A DNA stretch of 13,041 bases from Gemmatimonadota bacterium (GTDB lineage Bacteria; Gemmatimonadota; Gemmatimonadetes; Gemmatimonadales; Gemmatimonadaceae), in the NCBI GenBank assembly GCA_003131365.1, contig PKVB01000093.1, positions 14,096 to 27,136 of the forward strand, read 5' to 3'. Shown here in pieces: positions 8,725-13,041 of the stretch. Positions within the stretch are counted from its first letter, which is position 1. Every line of letters starts with the position of its first letter. The notes under the pieces were generated by a model, which saw nothing but the letters and a program-made list of their open reading frames with translations, was not told the DNA's origin and made no database searches. Both the position numbers and the translations under genes were made by a program.

Positions 8725-9084
8725 CTAGTTGATTTGTACGTAACTCGCGTAGTAGTTGTTGTTGCCGTTGTTCTGAATCGTTACCGAAACGTTGTCGTTC
8801 TGTCGAATCGAGTTGGCGGGATAACTCTGGCCGCGATATACAACCCGCGTCCTGTTGTCGTACTGGACCCAGTAACTCTGACCGCTCGAATTATCCTGGA
8901 TGTTGATCCGCTGATTGTTTGGATCGACACTGGATTGGCAGCCACGATATTTGAGATGGTCAGGCTGTTGTTGGTTGCCGCCGCCGAGGCCACCGAGGAT
9001 GTTGCTCAAGGAACCGCAGGCGCTAGCCGTGAGAAGCGCCCCGGTCAAGGTGAGAATTCGCACGGCTCGTTGAACGCTTCCCAT
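8725..9084 (-). CDS. Small lipoprotein with OB-fold-like (DUF5666-like) domain
   Basis: The protein has 119 residues. A lipoprotein signal peptide (RAVRILTLTGALLTASAC) ends in Cys23 as the acylation site, followed by a Gly/Gln-rich linker (GGLGGGNQQQ) and a compact beta-rich domain. The pattern YRGQSYPANSIRQNDNVSV then YYASYVQIN resembles the DUF5666/OB-fold repeat, in which a bulk value is set by a GD-V-like turn; this is a comparison from memory. The ATG is supported by CCGGAG 6-7 nt upstream (positions 9091-9096 on the other strand). It is the first gene of the minus-strand run 9084-3747, with 33 nt to the next gene. It is probably anchored in the inner or outer membrane facing the periplasm. 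Confidence 0.82.
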   Translation of the reverse strand: MGSVQRAVRILTLTGALLTASACGSLSNILGGLGGGNQQQPDHLKYRGCQSSVDPNNQRINIQDNSSGQSYWVQYDNRTRVVYRGQSYPANSIRQNDNVSVTIQNNGNNNYYASYVQIN

Positions 9085-9304
9085 GTGTTGCTCCGGATAA
9101 TGTCCGACCGTTCCAATAGCAATGACGGTGCCCGTCCCAGGCGACGGTACATGTTAGCGGCGAACATCGCGCCGGGATTACAAGATCAGAGTACTTAAGG
9201 GCGATTACAGTCGGTCGCGACGCAGATAGCTGGCAGCGCGTCACCGCTCTCACTACGTTTACCGACCCTACGAGCCACAAGGTCAGGCTTTTCCGGTAGC
9301 GCGT

Positions 9305-9808
9305 ATGCAGTTACTCGTCATCAGGCACGGGATCGCTGAAAATCCCTCGGCCGTCGCGACAGACCAGGACGACTCCGGCCCGTCACTGTCGAAGGAAGGC
9401 AAGCAAATGATGAAGCGCGTTGCCGCCGGGCTTCGCGAGCTTGTCGAGAAGGTTGATGTAATCGGGGCCAGCCCGCTGCTGCGAGCGCAGCAAACCGCGC
9501 AAATCGTCGCCAAGGCTTACAATGATCTACCGGTTGTTACCGTTGAGGATCTCTTGCCCGATAGCGACCCTGCTGCTCTGATGAACTGGTTGCGGCAACA
9601 CTCCACGGTCGACGTCGTAGCGATCGTCGGGCACCAGCCCAACCTCGGCCGCGTAGTGACGTGGCTCATGTCAGGAGTGAAGGCTTCGCGAGTGGACCTA
9701 ACCAAGGGCGGTGCGTGCCTTCTCGAATTCTCTGACAGCGCCTCGGCCGGAAACGGCACATTGCAGTGGCTGCTCACGCCGTCGCTGCTGCGTCGTATCG
9801 GGGACTGA
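9305..9808 (+). CDS. sixA: SixA-type phosphohistidine phosphatase
   Basis: This histidine-phosphatase-superfamily enzyme of 167 residues is the size of SixA, which removes phosphate from phosphohistidine on signalling or PTS-type proteins in the cytoplasm. Catalytic marks: the N-terminal R7-H8-G9 (VIRHGIAE) with the phospho-accepting His8, Arg60 in SPLLRAQQTA, and His110 in VGHQPNL. The short form without a lid domain is typical of SixA. The stop codon is 5 nt before the start of the CHAD-CYTH gene, so the two are cotranscribed. Pairing of SixA with CHAD proteins is seen repeatedly in bacteria, pointing to polyphosphate or phosphohistidine metabolism. No strong ribosome-binding site is visible before the ATG. 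The 220-nt gap to the divergent lipoprotein gene presumably holds both promoters; I could not place them with confidence. Confidence 0.93.
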   Translation: MQLLVIRHGIAENPSAVATDQDDSGPSLSKEGKQMMKRVAAGLRELVEKVDVIGASPLLRAQQTAQIVAKAYNDLPVVTVEDLLPDSDPAALMNWLRQHSTVDVVAIVGHQPNLGRVVTWLMSGVKASRVDLTKGGACLLEFSDSASAGNGTLQWLLTPSLLRRIGD

Positions 9809-9813
9809 GGAAT

Positions 9814-11316
9814 ATGCAATCGATCGTGACTGACGAAGTGATGCTGCGCGAACCGGTCGACCGCGGTGTGCGCCTGGTCGCTATAACGCTCCTCGAAGAT
9901 GCGCAGAAGACTGCCGACAAGCTGACCAGTCTCTCGAAGGAGCTGCGGGACGGCGACACTGCCGGTAACGAAGCGCTTCACGATTTCCGTGTGGCGATTC
10001 GTCGGCTGCGCAGCTGGGTTCGCGCGTTCAAGCCGTGGCTGGGCGACGATCTGCGGGGGAAGCAGCGTCGCCGGTTTTCCCGGATCGCCGAGACGACGAG
10101 AATAGCTCGCGACGCCAGCGTGCACCTCGAGTGGCTGCGCAAGGAGCGGTCTGCGCTCAGCGCGCGACAGCGCGTCGGTCAGACCTGGCTGAGCGAACGG
10201 CTGGAGGCGCAGCGAAGCAGCGGGGTCGAAGTGGCGCTCGCGGCGGCGATGGATTTCGCCCCGGTGGTTCCCAAGCTCACGCGCAGACTGGATTCCTACC
10301 GAGCACCAGTGCGCGAGTCGGACGGCACCGCGCGGTTCGGGGCGGTCTTCGCTGAACGTCTGCTGAAGGAGAGCGAGGGGCTGCGAAGCCGACTCGCCGC
10401 CGTCCACAGTTTCACGGACGTCAAGCAGCCGCATCGTGCGCGCATTGCCGCGAAGAATCTCCGCTACATCGCAGAGCCCGTATCGGATCTGATTCGCGAC
10501 GGCGGCGCGATTATCGAAACTCTCAAGGCGCTGCAGGATGTTCTTGGCGACCTGCATGACGTCCACGTATTCGCCGAGGAGCTCGTGGCTGCAACTGAAG
10601 ATGATCGGGTGCGGCGCGCTCGTGCGCGTGACCCGGGACCCGGGCTCCTTGGGCTCGCGCGTCTCCTCCACGAGCGAGGCATGCACGCCTATGGCGAGCT
10701 CGAGCGCGATTGGTTGAACGATGCCGGAGCACCCTTTTTTGAGCGAGTGAGCGAGCTTGCCGCGGAGCTCGGGCGCCGCTCGTCGCGCAGGGATAGGGAG
10801 ATCGAGCACAAGTTTCTGCTGAAGCGTCTCCCGTTGGCGACGGTCGACGCCCCGTCGGTCGAGATCGAGCAGGGATATCTGCCGGGGGAAATACTGGTGG
10901 AGCGTCTGCGGCGCGTCCGATTCGCCGACGGGGCGGAGAAGTGGTTTCGCACGGTCAAAGCCGGGAAGGGACTGGAACGCGTCGAGCTCGAGGAAGAGGC
11001 ATGCGCCGATTTGTCTCGCGCGATGTGGCGGCTCACGGAAGGTCGGCGCGTGCACAAGCGCCGGTATTCGATCCGTGAATCGGACGATCTCGTTTGGGAA
11101 GTCGACGAGTTTCTGGACCGAGATCTTGTGCTGGCCGAGATCGAGCTTTCGACGTCGGAGACGAAAGTTGAGTTGCCGCCGTGGCTGCAGGATGTTCTCG
11201 ATCGGGAAGTGACGGACGATCCAGAGTACTCCAACGCTCGGCTGGCCCGATCGCCTGTTGATCCGGCAACGACAAAGGAGGCTGGCGACGGTGCGCAGCC
11301 TCTGGGACTCGAATAG
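9814..11316 (+). CDS. CHAD-CYTH two-domain protein (polyphosphate-related)
   Basis: The protein has 500 residues. ATG 9814 is chosen because GAGGA lies 2-6 nt upstream and the sixA stop is only 5 nt away; the longer frame from 9766 overlaps sixA. Residues about 20-315 are a CHAD domain, an all-helical fold with basic His/Arg patches that binds polyphosphate: H56-x-x-R59-x-x-x-R63-R64-L-R66, the second repeat H207 to AAKNLRY, and LQDVLGDLHD (240-249). Residues about 327-480 are a CYTH (triphosphate tunnel) domain: E329-x-E331-x-K333 (EIEHKF), ERLRRVRF, WFRTVK, RVELEEE, HKRRYSI, WEVDEF and AEIEL, so the acidic metal-binding and basic phosphate-binding residues appear intact. The domain order is the reverse of YgiF-like CYTH-CHAD proteins. 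The likely role is hydrolysis of tripolyphosphate-like substrates on polyphosphate, with SixA as partner. Confidence 0.93.
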   Translation: MQSIVTDEVMLREPVDRGVRLVAITLLEDAQKTADKLTSLSKELRDGDTAGNEALHDFRVAIRRLRSWVRAFKPWLGDDLRGKQRRRFSRIAETTRIARDASVHLEWLRKERSALSARQRVGQTWLSERLEAQRSSGVEVALAAAMDFAPVVPKLTRRLDSYRAPVRESDGTARFGAVFAERLLKESEGLRSRLAAVHSFTDVKQPHRARIAAKNLRYIAEPVSDLIRDGGAIIETLKALQDVLGDLHDVHVFAEELVAATEDDRVRRARARDPGPGLLGLARLLHERGMHAYGELERDWLNDAGAPFFERVSELAAELGRRSSRRDREIEHKFLLKRLPLATVDAPSVEIEQGYLPGEILVERLRRVRFADGAEKWFRTVKAGKGLERVELEEEACADLSRAMWRLTEGRRVHKRRYSIRESDDLVWEVDEFLDRDLVLAEIELSTSETKVELPPWLQDVLDREVTDDPEYSNARLARSPVDPATTKEAGDGAQPLGLE

Positions 11317-11327
11317 TCGTCTCGTCT

Positions 11328-11345
11328 GCGCGGCGCGGCGCGGCG
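11328..11345. repeat. GCGCG pentamer tandem repeat
   Basis: Three full copies of GCGCG plus a partial fourth lie in the 40-nt gap between the CHAD-CYTH gene and the secreted-protein fragment. It is a low-complexity tract and possibly a slippage site. No function is evident. Confidence 0.6.
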
Positions 11346-11356
11346 TGAGTTAAGTC

Positions 11357-11617
11357 ATGTCCATCTTCATCTACGCCCTTCGCGCCACGTTTCTCGCTTT
11401 CCTTGGAATTTCACTCCTTGCTCTGTCTCTCTCCGCGCAGCCCGGCGGTGACCGCGCGACGTCGATCAAACCAGGCGAGCCCTGTCCACTGGGCATGACG
11501 GAGATTCGACCTCGCAGCTGCATGGCTCCCGCTCGCTCTGAGGCCTTCATGCAAAACTGTGCAGCAAAGGCGCGAGAAGCCGAAGTGCTCTCAATCCGTC
11601 CTCATCCTTCGGATTGA
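11357..11617 (+). CDS. Truncated secreted protein, amidohydrolase-like N-terminal fragment
   Basis: The open frame has 86 codons. It begins with a good signal peptide (MSIFIYALRATFLAF..., cleavage probably after LSLSA, before QPGGD). The mature start KPGEPCPLGMTEIRPRSCM matches, from memory, the Cys-Pro-x-Gly-Met-x-Glu-x-Arg-Pro leader in front of secreted amidohydrolase (TIM-barrel metal hydrolase) domains in Acidobacteria/Gemmatimonadota-type genomes, where a PPPSI-x-DYRP stretch should follow. Here that continuation is missing. After MAPA (about 11533) the frame runs into the antisense of the reverse transcriptase 3' end and stops at 11617. I read this as a gene broken by the retron, whose reverse transcriptase stop codon is at 11547. 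If the amidohydrolase recognition is wrong, it is simply a small secreted Cys-containing protein. Confidence 0.5.
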   Translation: MSIFIYALRATFLAFLGISLLALSLSAQPGGDRATSIKPGEPCPLGMTEIRPRSCMAPARSEAFMQNCAAKAREAEVLSIRPHPSD

Positions 11618-12590
11618 TAAAGAGTACGAAGCCGACAATCCCTAGAAGGTGCCTCAAGTGATTCGCGCGAGTATTACGGGTCCGTTGGAGGTGCGAGTCT
11701 AGGCCAAATTTCTCTATGTACCAACATTCCTGTCTGATCCGACGCCGCACCTCACGGGGTACCTGCATTGCTTGGTTTACGACTATGCCTGTCGTTTCCT
11801 GACGCTGGTGCTGTCGCATTAGTCGTGTTTTGTTTTCGTTAAGAAGAAACCCATTCTCGCGCAAGACGGAGCGGACGAATTCAATTAGGCTGCCGGCGTC
11901 GAAATCGCCGCTGAAGGTCAGATCATCCGCATATCGCGTGTATCGGATGCTGAGCTTACGTGCGTAACCGGACAGGCGCTTGTCGATCGGGAGCGCCGCC
12001 AGATTGGATAGAGCAGGGCTTGTTGGTGCGCCCTGAGGCAGTCCCCCGTGCAGGGTGCACAGCTGCCCCAGCAGAATTGCTACGCTTGATGAATAGCCGA
12101 GATCGAGAAACACCTTCCGCACCGTGGTCGCCGCGACGTAGCCAAAAAAATTCTCGATGTCAAGCGTGAGCACGAAACGCCGCCGCTGGTGAAAACGCGC
12201 GTTATCTCTGATCGATCGATTCCGGACGAACCCTTTAGCGAAAGGGTGAACCGGGACTTTGTCGAGAATATTCTCAAGTATCCAGCGCTGAACTTCTTTG
12301 AGGCTCGGCAGGGGCTCTGTTATCGTCCGTGAGCCTCCTGATACTTTAGGGATGCTGTAGGTCCGATAGTATCGTTCGGGTGAATTGCTCGCCCCGTAAA
12401 GGTATGTCGTTTTGTAGCCCACTAGTCGCCCTAGATGATGCTGATCGTAAATGATCGGTAGTTGGCGCTCGAAGAGCACTCGCGCGTAAGCCAGGCATCG
12501 AGTCGCGTAATCATCATCAAAGTTTCGCCGCTTCTCAGCACGAGCGACAGCGTTACGAAACCGTCTCTCGTATTCTTCCCATTCAATCAT
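11547..12590 (-). CDS. Retron reverse transcriptase
   Basis: The protein has 347 residues, the normal length of a stand-alone retron reverse transcriptase. It copies the msd part of its own structured RNA into branched msDNA, primed from a 2'-OH of a guanosine in msr. Retron hallmarks are present: NAxxH as N130-A-R-F-H134, the first catalytic Asp in LTLDIENFF (Asp144), GLPQGAPTSPALSNL (183-197), Y220-A-D-D223 carrying the two other catalytic Asp, and the VTG-type element TTGIVVN (266-272, TTG variant). The C-terminal basic helix region VRRRIRQECWYIEKFG belongs to the thumb/X domain that recognises msr. The ATG at 12590 lies 20 nt after repeat a2 of the ncRNA, so RNA and enzyme are probably one transcript. 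GC is lower than in neighbours (30 of 60 in line 12421-12480 against 38 of 60 in line 10861-10920), suggesting transfer. No fused effector domain is seen. Confidence 0.95.
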   Translation of the reverse strand: MIEWEEYERRFRNAVARAEKRRNFDDDYATRCLAYARVLFERQLPIIYDQHHLGRLVGYKTTYLYGASNSPERYYRTYSIPKVSGGSRTITEPLPSLKEVQRWILENILDKVPVHPFAKGFVRNRSIRDNARFHQRRRFVLTLDIENFFGYVAATTVRKVFLDLGYSSSVAILLGQLCTLHGGLPQGAPTSPALSNLAALPIDKRLSGYARKLSIRYTRYADDLTFSGDFDAGSLIEFVRSVLRENGFLLNENKTRLMRQHQRQETTGIVVNQAMQVPREVRRRIRQECWYIEKFGLDSHLQRTRNTRANHLRHLLGIVGFVLFINPKDEDGLRALRLLAPLLHSFA

Positions 12591-12610
12591 GTTGCGAAGC
12601 GCCGTTGTTC

Positions 12611-12634
12611 TTCTGAGTGCCGGAAGTCCTGCTA
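12611..12634 (-). repeat. Retron repeat a2
   Basis: This is the 3' arm of the a1/a2 inverted repeat. On the minus strand it begins TAGCAGGA and ends TCAGAA, complementary to a1 (12858-12881). It closes the RNA into the long-range stem that places the branch G beside the first template base. It ends 20 nt before the reverse transcriptase start codon. Confidence 0.88.
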
Positions 12635-12650
12635 CGAAACAGCAATATCT

Positions 12651-12703
12651 AATCGATGCTGCGGCATCGATTCCAGTTGACGCTTTTGCCTCTTGTCAAC
12701 TGG
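12651..12703 (-). repeat. Two further hairpins between msd stem and a2
   Basis: CCAGTTGAC/GTCAACTGG forms a 9-bp stem with a 13-nt loop (12673-12703). Immediately next to it, AATCGATGC/GCATCGATT forms a 9-bp stem with a 4-nt loop (12651-12672). Both lie on the a2-proximal side, so they would be copied early into msDNA if reverse transcription starts at a2. Confidence 0.8.
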
Positions 12704-12721
12704 GCGGAGCGCTAGCGGAGC

Positions 12722-12790
12722 ATGGCACAACCGCATTTTGTGCCGCGTCAAGCGGCATCAACCCGCAGGGCTTGAATGCGGTTGTGCCAT
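12722..12790 (-). repeat. msd long hairpin with branched tip
   Basis: ATGGCACAACCGCATT and its exact reverse complement (12722-12737 and 12775-12790) form a perfect 16-bp stem. The 37-nt apex contains two smaller hairpins: CCC-TGC-GGG (12763-12771) and TGCCGC-TTGAC-GCGGCA (12740-12756). A long, perfect stem is the usual core of msd; the two-headed apex is less usual. Confidence 0.85.
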
Positions 12791-12814
12791 AGGCTCGAAG
12801 GGTAGTTCCTCCAA

Positions 12815-12851
12815 GGATGGCGACTCGCCATCCCGGCGTGCTCTACACGCC
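12815..12851 (-). other. Two msr hairpins
   Basis: Hairpin 1 is GGCGTG/CACGCC (6 bp) with loop TAGAG at 12835-12851. Hairpin 2 is GGATGGC/GCCATCC (7 bp) with loop GAGTC at 12815-12833. They are separated by one nucleotide. Short 5-nt-looped hairpins between a1 and msd are what retron reverse transcriptases use to recognise their own RNA; the specific pairing with this enzyme is inferred. Confidence 0.8.
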
Positions 12852-12857
12852 AAGGGC

Positions 12858-12881
12858 TAGCAGGAGCTTCCGACATCAGAA
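12858..12881 (-). repeat. Retron repeat a1
   Basis: This is the 5' arm of the a1/a2 inverted repeat. Against a2 (12611-12634) it pairs as blocks: TTCTGA (6 bp), TG plus one G-U type position, CGGAAG (6 bp) and TCCTGCTA (8 bp), interrupted only by one single-nucleotide bulge on each side. The arm ends in CTGCTA directly before the candidate branching G at 12857, as in characterised retrons. Confidence 0.88.
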
Positions 12882-12904
12882 AAACGAATTCCGTACACGA
12901 GGCA

Positions 12905-12934
12905 AGTATATCGCATCTACAGAGCGCCTGTCTA
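12905..12934 (-). promoter_or_regulatory. Retron promoter, sigma70-like
   Basis: On the minus strand a -35 box TAGACA (12929-12934, 5 of 6 to TTGACA) and a -10 box TATACT (12905-12910, 5 of 6 to TATAAT) are separated by 18 nt. Transcription would start near 12898, about 17 nt before repeat a1. This is where the promoter of a retron RNA should be. The position match to the RNA makes it convincing despite unknown promoter rules for this organism. Confidence 0.65.
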
Positions 12935-12947
12935 TTCGAGCGCTCTG
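12920..12947. promoter_or_regulatory. 8-bp inverted repeat overlapping the retron -35 box
   Basis: CAGAGCGC and GCGCTCTG flank a 12-nt spacer that contains the -35 box. It could be an operator bound by a dimeric regulator, or the stem of a terminator for a gene reading in from the right edge. No T tract follows on the minus strand, so an operator is slightly favoured. Confidence 0.4.
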
Positions 12948-13041
12948 GAGAGGGCTAATAAAACCTCCATCGTGCCGGCGAGCACCTGTTAGCTCGTCCT
13001 CGCGCATGGCATCTAGACCCGCTTCCGTCAGGACCGGTGCG

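Larger units (their letters stand above)
12611..12881 (-). ncRNA. Retron msr-msd non-coding RNA
   Basis: On the minus strand, directly before the reverse transcriptase, lies a complete retron RNA layout. In 5' to 3' order: repeat a1 (12881-12858); candidate branching G at 12857 just after CTGCTA, matching the TAGC-type branch context; msr hairpin 1 (12851-12835); msr hairpin 2 (12833-12815); a single-stranded stretch (12814-12791); the 16-bp msd hairpin (12790-12722); a GC-rich palindromic spacer (12721-12704); two more hairpins (12703-12673 and 12672-12651); a linker (12650-12635); and repeat a2 (12634-12611). By analogy with known retrons, reverse transcription would start next to a2 and run toward msr, giving an msDNA of very roughly 150-175 nt. 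The msr/msd boundary cannot be fixed from sequence. Boundaries of the mature RNA are inferred. Confidence 0.88.

Noticed and set aside
9517..11055. A 512-codon minus-strand open frame opposite the CHAD-CYTH gene
   Set aside because: It is an antisense shadow produced by the high GC and Arg/Leu-rich codons of the real gene; its translation shows no family motif, whereas the plus strand has two complete domains.
11547..12590. The reverse transcriptase as part of a group II intron or a diversity-generating retroelement
   Set aside because: It has no maturase or endonuclease C-terminal domain and no template/variable repeat pair was seen, while NAxxH and the adjacent a1/a2 and msd structure fit a retron.
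12651..12790. The hairpins upstream of the reverse transcriptase as terminators or an insertion-sequence end
   Set aside because: None is followed by a T tract, no transposase is present, and their order between matching a1 and a2 arms fits msr-msd.
12589..12792. A 67-codon plus-strand open frame across the msr-msd region
   Set aside because: It runs antisense through the structured RNA hairpins, whose inverted repeats explain the sequence; the translation is not recognisable.
1..13041. CRISPR arrays, tRNA or rRNA genes
   Set aside because: I saw no regularly spaced direct repeats, no cloverleaf-like sequence and no rRNA-like conserved stretch on either strand by reading alone.

Overview
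The window looks like a piece of a GC-rich, Gram-negative-type (diderm) chromosome, judging from sampled lines near 60% GC outside the right end. Two lipoprotein signals, a predicted outer-membrane barrel protein ending in Phe, a secreted type-B carboxylesterase and a PQQ-type propeller lipoprotein point to a soil-type diderm. The combination resembles Gemmatimonadota or Acidobacteria, but that is only an impression from gene content.

Left part (1-3746): a hairpin terminator, a small membrane protein with a CxxC motif (+), a convergent propeller lipoprotein (-), an intergenic stretch holding a strong 11-bp hairpin and a possible gene remnant, then a secreted carboxylesterase (+). Middle (3747-9084): five minus-strand genes in tight succession read as one operon. 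In transcription order they are a small lipoprotein, a membrane-anchored protein of unknown function, an ABC-2 ATPase, its permease (4-nt ATGA overlap) and a large predicted outer-membrane protein. They look like an envelope export or maintenance unit of unknown substrate. Next (9305-11316), divergent from that operon: a SixA-type histidine phosphatase followed 5 nt later by a protein with a CHAD domain and then a CYTH domain, a probable polyphosphate or phosphohistidine module with reversed domain order.

Right end (about 11540-12950): a retron, the most interesting part. A reverse transcriptase with NAxxH, YADD and TTG motifs is preceded on the minus strand by a complete msr-msd non-coding RNA locus. 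The locus has a ~24-nt a1/a2 inverted repeat, a candidate branching G, two short msr hairpins, a 16-bp msd hairpin with a branched tip, two further hairpins, and a good promoter ending about 7 nt before the predicted transcript start. The reverse transcriptase stop codon lies within about 10 nt of where a secreted amidohydrolase-like gene loses its expected sequence, suggesting that the element interrupted that gene. No effector gene is visible in the window; it would have to lie beyond position 13041, or be absent.
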